From the NCBI RefSeq assembly GCF_046197865.1, contig NZ_CP166990.1:744001-808000 (forward strand): a DNA stretch of 64,000 nt, given 5' to 3'. The notes under the pieces are model-generated. The model saw only the letters and a list, made by a program, of their open reading frames with translations. It ran no database searches and was not told the origin of the DNA. Below, piece by piece: positions 50,335 to 59,618 of this stretch (positions within the stretch are counted from its first letter, which is position 1; each line of letters begins with the position of its first letter). The position numbers were made by a program, and so were the translations under genes. Source of the stretch: JAHKLT01 sp046197865 (GTDB taxonomy: Archaea; Methanobacteriota; Methanobacteria; Methanobacteriales; Methanobacteriaceae).

Positions 50335-52203
50335 TTAGTTTAATAATTTTTGAATTTCTTCTTTAACAATTCTATTTACTAAACTTCCATCTGCTTTTCC
50401 TTTAAGTTTTTTCATACTCATTCCCATTAATGGCCCCATTGCACCCATGTTTCTCTCTTCAACCATTTTGGAATTAGAATTAACAAGTTCAGAAATAATC
50501 TTAATAACTTCCTCATCATCTAAAAGCATTAAATTATTATCATTAGCTATATCTTCAACATTATTTTCAGGATTTTTACAAACTTTAACTATTAAATCTC
50601 TTATAACATCTTTTGAAACTTTACCAGTTTCTACTAATGAAAATATTTCAATTAATTTTTCATGGTTTAATATAGATGTGTCACTGCCTTCTCTTTTGAT
50701 TTCTTGAATATCATATGCTAAAACAGATGCAATTGTTGTAGAATCAAGTTCAGATATTGTTTTTATATTTTCAAAATCTTCACAAATTCCTCTTCTAACT
50801 AATTGACTAGCTAAATCTTCACTTAGATTATATTCATTACTAATTCTTTCTTTTTTAACATCTGGAAGTTCTGGTAAATCATTTTTAATTTCTTGAACAA
50901 GATTTTTATCAATTTTATATAATGGAACATCAGTTTCTACATACATACGATTAGCAGTTGGTAATGGCCTCATATAGTCAGTATTCCCATCTTCTAATGC
51001 TTTTCTTGTTTCTTCCACTACACCATTAAAAGCTAAAGTAGCTCTTCTTTTAACTTCTTCAAGTGCTGATATAGCTATATCATTATCATGAGCTACAATT
51101 ATTATAGCATCCTCTTTATCTACTTTTAAAAAGTTTTTTAAGGCGATAACTTCTTCTTCAGTAATTCCATATGCTGGAAGTTCATCAGTATGGAAGATTC
51201 CAGAAACACCTCTTTTTTTTGCATAGCTAGCTATTTCTGTTCCAAATCTTCTACCAGTTTGGACTTCTTTTCCTATTAATCCATTAAAACCTTTTAATAT
51301 AACACCTTTAATAGATTCTGCATCTTTTAAAATTTTTGATTCAGTGTGTTTAAATACTTCATCTAAATCATAAATTTCATCAATAACTTCTGCATTTCTT
51401 TTTATAAGTTCATCTTTTATTTCTACTAATGCTAGTTGTCTTTGAATTTCTCCATTAATAATTTTTTCAAATAAATCAAGATTTTGAACTCCTTTAATTT
51501 CTACACGTGCACCTTTTTTAATAGAAATATTTAAATCTTGTCTAATTGTTCCAAGACCTCTTTTAACATTAGTACTTCTTAAAATTTGACCAATCATATA
51601 TGCAATTTCTCTAACTTGTTCTGGATGGTGCATTGAGGGATCAGTTGTTATCTCAGCTAATGGAATACCGCAACGATCTAATCTAAATTCAGTATATTCA
51701 TCTTCAGTTTCAATTCTTCTAGCTGCATCTTCTTCTAAACCTAAACTTTCAATGACTACTTTTCCATAAGGTGTATCAAGATGGCCATTTATAGCTATTA
51801 ATCCAGTTCTTTGATATCCTCCAGTATTACTACCATCAATAATTTGTTTTCTCATGGTATGGAATTCATCAACTACTTGCATATTTAATAGTTCAGCTAT
51901 AGTAATTGATATTTCAAGAGCTTCTTTGTCTAATTCATGAGGTGGTTCATCATCTATTTCAACTAAACAAGTTTCTTCATTAAAACATTCATATTTAAAA
52001 TTCAATTTTTGTTTTGATGCTTGATAAGCTGCTCTATCAATTTCTCCAAGCTCACTTTGTGTAGGTCTTAAATTTCTTTTAAAAATTTCATCATATTCTT
52101 TATCAATTAATTCAGTACTACATTTACAAAATAGTTTATGTAGTGTATTTAATTGCTGATGAATTTCAATACCCATTTTAAGACCTAATTTATCATAATC
52201 CAA
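50335..52203 (-). CDS. gatE: Glu-tRNA(Gln) amidotransferase subunit E
   Basis: GatE with GatD converts Glu-tRNA(Gln) to Gln-tRNA(Gln), the archaeal indirect path. The 622-residue protein has the GatB-type cradle (LGLKMGIEIHQQLNTLHKLF, IDGSNTGGYQRTGLIAINGH, EVQTGRRFGTEIASYAKKRG), an AspRS-like insertion in the middle (about 290-410), and the helical YqeY-like tail ending in GPLMGMSMKKLKGKADGSLV. The tail binds tRNA. It is 11 bp downstream of gatD in the same transcript. Confidence 0.95.
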   Translation of the reverse strand: MDYDKLGLKMGIEIHQQLNTLHKLFCKCSTELIDKEYDEIFKRNLRPTQSELGEIDRAAYQASKQKLNFKYECFNEETCLVEIDDEPPHELDKEALEISITIAELLNMQVVDEFHTMRKQIIDGSNTGGYQRTGLIAINGHLDTPYGKVVIESLGLEEDAARRIETEDEYTEFRLDRCGIPLAEITTDPSMHHPEQVREIAYMIGQILRSTNVKRGLGTIRQDLNISIKKGARVEIKGVQNLDLFEKIINGEIQRQLALVEIKDELIKRNAEVIDEIYDLDEVFKHTESKILKDAESIKGVILKGFNGLIGKEVQTGRRFGTEIASYAKKRGVSGIFHTDELPAYGITEEEVIALKNFLKVDKEDAIIIVAHDNDIAISALEEVKRRATLAFNGVVEETRKALEDGNTDYMRPLPTANRMYVETDVPLYKIDKNLVQEIKNDLPELPDVKKERISNEYNLSEDLASQLVRRGICEDFENIKTISELDSTTIASVLAYDIQEIKREGSDTSILNHEKLIEIFSLVETGKVSKDVIRDLIVKVCKNPENNVEDIANDNNLMLLDDEEVIKIISELVNSNSKMVEERNMGAMGPLMGMSMKKLKGKADGSLVNRIVKEEIQKLLN

Positions 52204-52214
52204 ATTAACACAAC

Positions 52215-53522
52215 CTAATTTAAGAAAGTTTCAATAGAACTAATATCATTAATTTCTCCAGCTATATTAGTTTTCATTAATTTATTCACTTCATTTAATT
52301 CATTAGTTTGACCTAAAACCCAACATAACTTAACATATGCAGTCTCGGGAGTCATATCTTCACAAGAAATTACACCAGAATCAATTAATTGTCGCCCAGT
52401 ACTATAAACATTCATATTTACTCTACCATATAAACATTGAGAACTCATTATTATTGGAATATTTTCTTCATTTGCTCTTTTTAAAGAATCAACTAAATAA
52501 TCTGGAACATGACCTAATCCAGTACCTTCAATTAATATTCCTTTATATCCACTATCAATATGATATTCAATAAAATCATTTGAAATTCCAGGAAATGTTT
52601 TAATATATCCTACTTTAGTTTCTAAATCATTAACTAATTTTAATTCATTTTCATTTCTTTTAGTATAATTAAGATTTTTAATAATCAAATCATTCTTTTT
52701 AACTTTAGCTATGGGATTAGAATTAATGCTTCTAAATGTGTCTCTACGACTAGTATGCATTTTTCTTACTTTTGTACCCTTATGAACTAAACAATAATCA
52801 TCATTTAATGTTTCATGCATACAAACAGTAACATCACTAATATCTGATTTAGCAACTTCAACAGAACTAATTAAATTTAAATATGCATCAGTTGATGGTC
52901 TGTCACTACTTTTTTGAGCACCTGTTAAAACTATTGGAACTGGACTTTTAATCATAAAACTTAATGCAGCTGATGTATAATGCATAGTATCTGTTCCATG
53001 AGCTATTACAACTCCATCAGAACCTGAAGATATTTCATCTGCAATAGATTTAGATGCTTCAATCCAATATTCAGGCTTCATATTTTCACTTAAAATATTG
53101 TATAATGCTTTAACTTCATAATTTGCCATATCTAATAATTCAGGATTAGCTTTAAGTAAATCTGATGCAGCAAATGCAGGATGAACAGCTCCAGTTTTAT
53201 AATCTATAATTGATGATACTGTACCTCCAGTTGAAATAATAGAAATATCTAAATCATTATCATTTTTTGATAGTTCTATATTATCATAGCTAATTTTAGG
53301 CTTTTCACCTTTTTTAATAACTTCAAGAGTAGCATCTTCTATATTAACTCCAATATTATATCCACTATCCATTTTTAATACAATAAATCCATCAGGACTA
53401 TCTTCACTTCTATCTAGTAAAATTCCATTATAAGTCATATCTGGATTCGTAATAGTGATACTATCTCCAATAGAAGCTCCAGAGTTATCTAAAAATTGTT
53501 TGCAAATTGATTTATATGTCAT
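52215..53522 (-). CDS. gatD: Glu-tRNA(Gln) amidotransferase subunit D
   Basis: GatD is the asparaginase-like glutaminase that supplies ammonia to GatE. The 435-residue protein has an N-terminal beta-barrel (about 1-80) and an asparaginase domain with the catalytic Thr in ISTGGTVSSIIDYKTGAVHP, the Thr-Asp pair in VVIAHGTDTMHYTSAALSFM, a conserved Lys in VLTGAQKSSDRPSTDAYLNL and TGLGHVP. It begins directly next to the VOR operon end (53522/53523). Confidence 0.95.
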   Translation of the reverse strand: MTYKSICKQFLDNSGASIGDSITITNPDMTYNGILLDRSEDSPDGFIVLKMDSGYNIGVNIEDATLEVIKKGEKPKISYDNIELSKNDNDLDISIISTGGTVSSIIDYKTGAVHPAFAASDLLKANPELLDMANYEVKALYNILSENMKPEYWIEASKSIADEISSGSDGVVIAHGTDTMHYTSAALSFMIKSPVPIVLTGAQKSSDRPSTDAYLNLISSVEVAKSDISDVTVCMHETLNDDYCLVHKGTKVRKMHTSRRDTFRSINSNPIAKVKKNDLIIKNLNYTKRNENELKLVNDLETKVGYIKTFPGISNDFIEYHIDSGYKGILIEGTGLGHVPDYLVDSLKRANEENIPIIMSSQCLYGRVNMNVYSTGRQLIDSGVISCEDMTPETAYVKLCWVLGQTNELNEVNKLMKTNIAGEINDISSIETFLN

Positions 53523-54980
53523 TTAATCACCATTAATGTTTTCCTTAATCCATTGAGCTCCAGATTCTAAAACTTTAATGTTTACATCAATAATTTTATC
53601 TTTTCCTGCAAACATGTCTTTTATTCCATTTACATAAGCATCTTTTGGAATAGTTTTATCTAATTCCATTAAAGCTCCAAGAAATACAGTATTAGCTGTT
53701 TTAATATTTCCATGTTCTTCAGCTATTTGAATTGAAGGTAGTGAAACTATTTTAATATTTTTATCTGTTGAAAAATCTGTAATATGTGAATCATACATTA
53801 TAATTCCACCTTCTTTAACATCATCTGCAAATTTTTCAAGTGAAGTTTTATTTAAAGCTATTAAAATATCTATATTATCAGTTGTAGGAGTTCCAATAGT
53901 TTTACCTGATATAACAACAGAGCAGTTTGAAGTCCCACCTCTTTGTTCAGGTCCATAGCTAGGATACCAAGTAACATGTTTTCCTTCAAGACATGCTGCT
54001 TGAGCTATTGTAAAACCAGCACTTAATACTCCTTGGCCTCCAAAACCTGCTACTTTAATAGATAGGGGTTCAATAGATTCATCATCAATAAGTTCAATGA
54101 CTTCATCTCTATTAATATTAAAAATCTTATCTAAAGTTTCTTTACTAAAATCACTTTCGCTTCTTTTAATAGTTTTAGTTTCTGAACTTTTATCTCTAAG
54201 TTGTCCTAATGGAAATTCTTTTTCCATATGATTTTCAACAAAATCTCTAATTTGTGCACTATCCATTTTTAAATTTGTAGGACATTGTGCAAGGATTTCA
54301 ACAAAACTGTAACCTTTTCCTTCTTTTTGAATTTCTAATGATTTTTTAATTGCTCTTTTTGCAATTTTAATATTTCTAGGATTTGAAAGAGAAACTCTTT
54401 CTATATAAACAGGAGCTTTAAGATTATCTATTAATTCACTCATATGTACTGGATAACCTGCATTTTCAGGATCTCTTCCATCTTGTGATGTTGTAGTTAC
54501 CTCACCAACTAATGTTGTTGGAGCCATTTGGCCTCCAGTCATTCCATAAACAGTATTATTTACAAAAAATACAGCTATTTTTTCCCCACGATTAGCTGCT
54601 TGTAATGTTTCATTTAAGCCAATAGATGCTAAATCTCCATCACCTTGATAGCTCATTACAATTGCATCATCTTCAGCTCTTGAAATTCCTGTTCCAACAG
54701 CAGGAGCTCTTCCATGAGCTACTTGAATATTGCCGCAATTAAAATAATAATATGCAAATACAGCACAACCTACAGGAGATATCATTACACATCTCTCTTG
54801 GATGTCCAATTCATCCATTACTTCTCCAATAAGTTTATGTATAATTCCATGTCCACATCCTGCACAATAATGAGTTGTTTTTTGTTCACCTTCTCCTTTT
54901 CTTGAAAAATTATCATAAATGGATTTTGGATGTTTTAACACATTGAGTTCGTAATTTTCATTTATATTTTCACTATCCAT
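53523..54980 (-). CDS. vorA: 2-oxoisovalerate ferredoxin oxidoreductase, fused TPP and gamma chain (VorA)
   Basis: VOR oxidatively decarboxylates branched 2-oxo acids to acyl-CoA with ferredoxin, or runs in reverse for biosynthesis. The 485-residue chain has a TPP-binding part (HYCAGCGHGIIHKLIGEVMD, CVMISPVGCAVFAYYYFNCG, SYQGDGDLASIGLNETLQAA with the GDG...NN cofactor motif, NNTVYGMTGGQMAPTT) and, after about residue 310, a gamma domain beginning IKVAGFGGQGVLSAGFTIAQ with EQRGGTSNCSVVIS. Fusion of the two parts and the order ferredoxin - alpha - TPP/gamma match Methanothermobacter VOR (VorC, VorB, VorA). KorB-type 2-oxoglutarate enzymes are the alternative. The upstream acyl-CoA ligase supports branched-chain use. 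Confidence 0.85.
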   Translation of the reverse strand: MDSENINENYELNVLKHPKSIYDNFSRKGEGEQKTTHYCAGCGHGIIHKLIGEVMDELDIQERCVMISPVGCAVFAYYYFNCGNIQVAHGRAPAVGTGISRAEDDAIVMSYQGDGDLASIGLNETLQAANRGEKIAVFFVNNTVYGMTGGQMAPTTLVGEVTTTSQDGRDPENAGYPVHMSELIDNLKAPVYIERVSLSNPRNIKIAKRAIKKSLEIQKEGKGYSFVEILAQCPTNLKMDSAQIRDFVENHMEKEFPLGQLRDKSSETKTIKRSESDFSKETLDKIFNINRDEVIELIDDESIEPLSIKVAGFGGQGVLSAGFTIAQAACLEGKHVTWYPSYGPEQRGGTSNCSVVISGKTIGTPTTDNIDILIALNKTSLEKFADDVKEGGIIMYDSHITDFSTDKNIKIVSLPSIQIAEEHGNIKTANTVFLGALMELDKTIPKDAYVNGIKDMFAGKDKIIDVNIKVLESGAQWIKENINGD

Positions 54981-54983
54981 TTT

Positions 54984-56045
54984 TTACACATCCTTAAAAT
55001 CTGCAACTTCATAAACTTTTTCAAGTATATCTTTTATTTCAATTAAATTTCCACCCATTCTATTTACAAGATAAGTGTCTTCTTTTCTTAAAGCTGCTAA
55101 TTGAATATCTTCAAGTAATTGACCATTACTCATTTCAACTGAAATAAACTTAACATTTTTATCAGCTAATTGTTTAATCTCTTTTTTAGGAAAGGGGAAT
55201 AATGTTATTGGTCTTAAAAGTCCAATTTTTATACCTTTTTCTCTAGCTATATCTACAACAGATCTAGATAACCTGCTACTAATTCCATATGAAATAAGAA
55301 CAATTTCTGCATCATCAAGATAATAATCTTCATATTCGACTTCTTTATCTTCAATTTCAGCATATTTTTCTTGTAGCCTGTAATTAAATCTTTCAAGTTC
55401 TTTAAAATCATTTGAAATTGATGTAACAAGATTGTGCATTGTTTGCTTATTTCCTCTTACTGATAAATCATTATTTATTTTAGGCTCAATTGCTTCTTCA
55501 GGAAAATTTAAAGGTTCTGCCATTTGTCCTAAAATTCCATCAGCTAATACAACAACAGGAGTTCTATATTTATCTGCAAGTTCAAATGCCTTTATTGTTA
55601 AATCACACATTTCTTGAACAGAATTAGGGGCTAATACTATGGTTTTATAATTACCATGGCCTCCTCCTTTAACATTTTGATTATAATCTCCTTGTTCTGG
55701 ACCAATATTTCCAAGTCCAGGTCCTGCTCTCATTATATCAACTATTACTGCTGGAAGTTCTGCTCCTGCTAAGTAGGTCATACCTTCTTGCATCAAACTC
55801 ATTCCAGGACCAGAAGATGCTGACATTACTCTATGTCCTGCACCTGCTCCACCATAAACCATATTTATAGATGCTTCTTCACTTTCAGCTTGTACAAATT
55901 TTCGCCCAGCCATTGGAAAGTATTTTGAAGCTTCATGTAATATTTCACTAGCTGGTGTAATAGGATAACCAAAATAACAATCACAACCTGCATACATTGC
56001 ACCTATTATAACTGCTGTATTTCCTTTTATCATTTGATTACTCAT
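54984..56045 (-). CDS. vorB: 2-oxoisovalerate ferredoxin oxidoreductase alpha chain (VorB)
   Basis: The 353-residue pyrimidine-binding chain begins MSNQMIKGNTAVIIGAMYAG and has FGYPITPASEILHEASKYFP, QAESEEASINMVYGGAGAGH, RVMSASSGPGMSLMQEGMTY and a CoA/transketolase-like C-terminal domain with VLISYGISSRLSRSVVDIAR. The start is set at ATG 56045 because GGAGGAAAATA stands directly before it; the frame extends upstream into the ferredoxin gene but that leader is not family-like. It lies four bases from vorA. Confidence 0.88.
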   Translation of the reverse strand: MSNQMIKGNTAVIIGAMYAGCDCYFGYPITPASEILHEASKYFPMAGRKFVQAESEEASINMVYGGAGAGHRVMSASSGPGMSLMQEGMTYLAGAELPAVIVDIMRAGPGLGNIGPEQGDYNQNVKGGGHGNYKTIVLAPNSVQEMCDLTIKAFELADKYRTPVVVLADGILGQMAEPLNFPEEAIEPKINNDLSVRGNKQTMHNLVTSISNDFKELERFNYRLQEKYAEIEDKEVEYEDYYLDDAEIVLISYGISSRLSRSVVDIAREKGIKIGLLRPITLFPFPKKEIKQLADKNVKFISVEMSNGQLLEDIQLAALRKEDTYLVNRMGGNLIEIKDILEKVYEVADFKDV

Positions 56046-56061
56046 TATTTTCCTCCAATAA

Positions 56062-56304
56062 CTATTTTCTTTTTCTTTTATAACTATGGACTTCAATAGC
56101 TAATGGTTCTGGACATGCATAATAACAATTTCCACAGCCATTACAATTTTCACCAGTGTATTTAACATACTGATATCCATTATCATTTAAATCTTCACTT
56201 AATTCTAAAACTTTTAGGGGGCAATCCATAATACATCTTTCACAAGCTTTACACTCATTTTTATGTATTACTGGATATGAACTTGGTCTTTTCATAGTAA
56301 TCAT
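56062..56304 (-). CDS. vorC: 2-oxoisovalerate ferredoxin oxidoreductase, ferredoxin chain (VorC)
   Basis: An 80-residue 2x[4Fe-4S] ferredoxin with Cys motifs CKACERCIMDCP and CNGCGNCYYACP, separated by the usual 25-30 residues. It carries electrons from the TPP centre to external ferredoxin. Its ATG overlaps the stop of the acyl-CoA ligase as ATGA, indicating coupled translation. The size equals the delta chain of archaeal VOR. Confidence 0.9.
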   Translation of the reverse strand: MITMKRPSSYPVIHKNECKACERCIMDCPLKVLELSEDLNDNGYQYVKYTGENCNGCGNCYYACPEPLAIEVHSYKRKRK

Positions 56305-57956
56305 AAATTCTCATCTTTATTTCTAATTTCTATCCTTCTTATTTTACCACTTATTGTTTCTGGAATTTCTTCAACAAATTCAATTTTTCTAGGATATTTA
56401 TAAGGAGCTGTTACATGTTTTACATGGTTTTGAATATCTTTTATTAATTCTTCTGAAGCTTCATACTCTTCAGTTAATATTACTGTCGCCTTAACAATTT
56501 GTCCTCTTATTTCATCAGGATATCCTGTAACTGCACAATTTAGGACAGCTTTGTGAGAAATTAATGCATTTTCAACTTCATAAGGTCCAATTCTATAACC
56601 TGAACTTTTAATTATATCATCATTTCTACCAACAAAGTGGAAATATCCATCTTCATCTTTCCATGCTGTATCTCCACAATGATAATGATTATCATACCAG
56701 ACTTTATCTGTTTTTTCTTTGTCTTTGTAGTATTCTTTAAATAGTCCTGGAGGTATACCATCTGATACATTAAATGTAATTTCTCCTTCATTTCCTACAT
56801 CAACAATATTATCTTCTGTATCTAAAAGTTCAATATCAAAAATTGGTGCAGGTTTTCCTACTGAATTTGGTTTTGGATCTAACCAAATGAAAGTAGCTAT
56901 TGCAAGTGTTGTTTCTGTTTGTCCAAAACCTTCTTTAATTCTTAGACCTGTGATTTTCTCAAATTTATTAGAAACTTCTTCAGGTAATGGTTCTCCTGCT
57001 GTTGTAACATAAGTAAGATTTTCAAAATTATACTTACTTAAATCTTCATTAATTAATAATCTATAAATTGTTGGAGGTGCACAAAATGTTGTGACTTTTT
57101 CTTCTGTTAGTCTCCTTAAGAAATCATCTCCATGGAATCTTTCATAATCATAAATAAAGACAGAGCTTCCTGCAACCCATTGACCATATATATTTCCCCA
57201 AACAGCTTTTCCCCAACCGGTATCTGCTGTAGTATGATGAATTCCATTTTCAACTACATTATGCCAATATTTAGCTGTGATAATGTGTCCAAATGGATAT
57301 AAATAATTGTGTTCTACCATTTTTGGTAATCCTGTAGTTCCTGAGCTGAAGAAAATAATCATTGCATCATTATTATCATTAATATATTCTCTTTCAAATT
57401 CATCACTCATTTTAGACATTTCTTCATCAAAATTGTGCCAATCTTCAATATCTTTTTCTATTACAATTTTTGTTATATCCATATCTAAATCTTTTTGAGC
57501 TTGTGTATAATCAGCTATTAAATCATCTTCATCAATTGAAATGACCATCTTAACATTAGCTTTTTCTAACCTGAACTTAATATCTTTAAGTTTTAACATG
57601 TGTGTTGCAGGAATAGCTACTGCTCCAATTTTATGAAGAGCTACTAAAGTAAACCAAAATTCATACCTATTTTTCAAGGTAATCATTACTTTATCTCCTG
57701 ATTTAATTCCATAGCTTTTAATTAAATTAGCAACTTTATTACTATATTTTTTCATATCTTCAAAAGTAAAAACATGCTTTTCATCGCCATTTGTCCATCT
57801 AAGTGCAATTTTTTCAGGATCAATTTCAGCATATTTATCTACTACATCAAAACCAAAATTAAAGTTATCTGGTATATTAAATTCGAAATTATCTTTAAAA
57901 TCTTCATAAGAGTCATAATCTACTCTTTTAACAAAATTTTTTATTAATGATGACAT
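56301..57956 (-). CDS. Medium/branched-chain acyl-CoA ligase (AMP-forming)
   Basis: The 551-residue enzyme activates a carboxylate to acyl-CoA. Motifs are IIFFSSGTTGLPKMVEHNY (A3), TADTGWGKAVWGNIYGQWVA, GFGQTETTLAIATF (A5), YHCGDTAWKDEDGYFHFVGR (A7-A8) and the A10 lysine in ETISGKIRRIEIR. The TADTGWGK and FGQTET context is that of ACSM-like medium-chain ligases and of the Methanosarcina ligase reported to prefer 2-methylbutyrate. Operon placement before vorCBA suggests the path isobutyrate, 2-methylbutyrate or isovalerate to acyl-CoA to 2-oxo acid for valine, isoleucine or leucine. Rumen methanogens are known to need or use branched volatile acids. Confidence 0.87.
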   Translation of the reverse strand: MSSLIKNFVKRVDYDSYEDFKDNFEFNIPDNFNFGFDVVDKYAEIDPEKIALRWTNGDEKHVFTFEDMKKYSNKVANLIKSYGIKSGDKVMITLKNRYEFWFTLVALHKIGAVAIPATHMLKLKDIKFRLEKANVKMVISIDEDDLIADYTQAQKDLDMDITKIVIEKDIEDWHNFDEEMSKMSDEFEREYINDNNDAMIIFFSSGTTGLPKMVEHNYLYPFGHIITAKYWHNVVENGIHHTTADTGWGKAVWGNIYGQWVAGSSVFIYDYERFHGDDFLRRLTEEKVTTFCAPPTIYRLLINEDLSKYNFENLTYVTTAGEPLPEEVSNKFEKITGLRIKEGFGQTETTLAIATFIWLDPKPNSVGKPAPIFDIELLDTEDNIVDVGNEGEITFNVSDGIPPGLFKEYYKDKEKTDKVWYDNHYHCGDTAWKDEDGYFHFVGRNDDIIKSSGYRIGPYEVENALISHKAVLNCAVTGYPDEIRGQIVKATVILTEEYEASEELIKDIQNHVKHVTAPYKYPRKIEFVEEIPETISGKIRRIEIRNKDENL

Positions 57957-57968
57957 AAATTAACCTCT

Positions 57969-58517
57969 CTACATTATAGCTGCTAAAAATTTAACTTTTT
58001 CATTATTCATAGCTTTCATTCCATGTTTATGTCTTGAATCAAAGAAAATAGAATCTCCTTCATTTAAAATGATTTCATTATTATGAATGTATATTTTCAT
58101 AGTCCCTTCTAAGATATAATTAAACTCTTGACCTGCATGAGCATTTAAAGTTGGTTCATCTTCTCTAGGATCTACAGTAATAACAAACATTTCTGCTTTT
58201 TTGTGGATAAATTTATTACATAAATTTTCATATTTGTATTGTTTCCTACGATCAACAGAAATTCCTTTTCCTTTTCTAGTAACATCAAATATATGCATTC
58301 TAGTTTCTTCACCAGTTAATAATAAACTTAAATCTACTTTTAAAATATGAGCAATTTCATTTAAAAAACTAGCAGGAATATCTAATTCTCCACTTTCGTA
58401 TTTTTCATATACATTTTCTTCAATATCTAATTCATCTGCAAATTCTTTGGTAGTTTTATCGGAAAGTTCTCTTAATTCTCTTATCCGATTTCCAATATTT
58501 TTATTAAATTCGTTCAA
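57969..58517 (-). CDS. XRE-family regulator with cupin sensor domain
   Basis: A 182-residue transcription factor with an N-terminal helix-turn-helix (IGNRIRELRELSDKTTKEFA then EENVYEKYESGELDIPASFL) and a C-terminal cupin barrel (LNAHAGQEFNYILEGTMKIY, LNEGDSIFFDSRHKHGMKAM). Cupin residues His-x-Gln-Glu and His in HKHGM could bind a metal or ligand. It is the first gene of the acyl-CoA ligase - vorCBA operon, 12 bp upstream of the ligase, and most likely regulates it in response to an acid or CoA thioester. A near-palindrome at 58564-58581 is a candidate operator. Confidence 0.88.
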   Translation of the reverse strand: MNEFNKNIGNRIRELRELSDKTTKEFADELDIEENVYEKYESGELDIPASFLNEIAHILKVDLSLLLTGEETRMHIFDVTRKGKGISVDRRKQYKYENLCNKFIHKKAEMFVITVDPREDEPTLNAHAGQEFNYILEGTMKIYIHNNEIILNEGDSIFFDSRHKHGMKAMNNEKVKFLAAIM

Positions 58518-58563
58518 ATTAACACCTTTTTTTGATTGCTTAAAATGTTTATAAAATAGCTCA

Positions 58564-58581
58564 TTGTATATTAATAAACAA
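58564..58581. promoter_or_regulatory. Candidate operator for the cupin regulator
   Basis: TTGTATATTAATAAACAA is an 18-bp inverted repeat with one mismatched pair (16 of 18 positions symmetric). It lies just upstream, in the minus direction, of a TATA-like TTTTATAAAC around 58547-58556 that would start transcription near 58530. Its place fits autoregulation of the operon. Confidence 0.4.
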
Positions 58582-58882
58582 TAATTACTACATAATATGA
58601 GGCAATATATATCAAAATCTTGTGTTTTTATCTTCTTTTTAAAGAAATCTTAAACATTAAAATTTTAAATAATACATAACCTTTCCTTAGAGTATATTTT
58701 TATGTTTATATATTATATATAAATTTCTTAATTTTATGAAAATAAGTCCTTTTTATTGTATTGATATTGAATAAAAAATTTTAATTAGAATTAAATTAAT
58801 TATTTTATTAATTTTATTATCTATTTATATATAATATGTACATTATATAGATAATATAATTATAATATGAATAGGTGAAAAA
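58582..58882. other. AT-rich divergent intergenic region
   Basis: The rest of the gap between the regulator and the gene at 58883 is AT runs. TATA-like strings near 58690-58720 and 58825-58850 could serve the plus-strand gene, whose ribosome binding site is TAGGTGAAAAA. I see no ORF or RNA fold. Confidence 0.5.
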
Positions 58883-59314
58883 ATGTCAATGGAAAATCTT
58901 GGTGAAGTATCTACTAATGTAATGTCCATTAGAATTAAAATGAATAGCTTAAATAATGAAATAATCAGATTTATAAATTCTTATAAAACAGATAATGATG
59001 ATTCTTTTTTTATTAATTGTAATAATGATCTTATTAATTCATTAAATGAAAATACAAATAAATTAAATCAATATATGGATGATTTAAAAGTCATTAAAAA
59101 TAATAAAGACAATGAAGATTATAAAAATTTAATTCCAGTTTGTTTAGATAATGTACATATATTTGATAAATTAATTTTTACAATAAATAATGCAATAGAT
59201 ATTATTAATGATAAGAACATTTCAGCAAATGAATCTAAAGTAGAACTTATTGATAAATTAAATAATTTATTAAAAATTATTGATGAATGTGTTGATTTTG
59301 CTGAAAATATTTAA
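58883..59314 (+). CDS. Helical protein of 143 residues, unknown function
   Basis: Not recognised. The product begins MSMENLGEVSTNVMSIRIKM and is predicted mainly helical and acidic with regularly spaced Leu/Ile (LINSLNENTNKLNQYMDDLK, LIDKLNNLLKIIDECVDFAE), like a small coiled-coil bundle. There is no signal or motif. AGGTGAAAAA gives a good start at ATG 58883. It is followed by an IS4-type insertion sequence that does not cut it. Confidence 0.65.
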   Translation: MSMENLGEVSTNVMSIRIKMNSLNNEIIRFINSYKTDNDDSFFINCNNDLINSLNENTNKLNQYMDDLKVIKNNKDNEDYKNLIPVCLDNVHIFDKLIFTINNAIDIINDKNISANESKVELIDKLNNLLKIIDECVDFAENI

Positions 59315-59372
59315 TATTAGCTATTTAATTAATTATTTATCTTATAAATGTATTTTAAAACTAAATTTTAAG

Positions 59373-59381
59373 ACTATTAAT
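59373..59381. repeat. Target-site duplication of the IS4 element, left copy
   Basis: ACTATTAAT, repeated exactly at 60971-60979. Confidence 0.85.
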
Positions 59382-59410
59382 CACTTCTGTCAACTTAAGT
59401 TTTTTTTTAG
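59382..59410 (+). repeat. Left terminal inverted repeat of the IS4 element
   Basis: Begins CACTTCTGTCAACTTAAG and then a T-run ending TTAG; reverse complement of 60941-60970 apart from one substitution and one T. Confidence 0.9.
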
Positions 59411-59618
59411 AATTTTTTTTCTTTATTTTCTTTATTTTATTCGTTAAATATGTTGTTTTCTTGTTTTATTAGTGTAATAATAGTTAGTTTTAAATAATGG
59501 TTATTATATAACTATTAATAGGATTATTAACATTATTTTTTATTTTTATTTTGTTTTTAGATGTTGATGATTTGTTTTTATAAAATTGATTGGATTTTAG
59601 ATTTTTTGGGGTTGTTTT

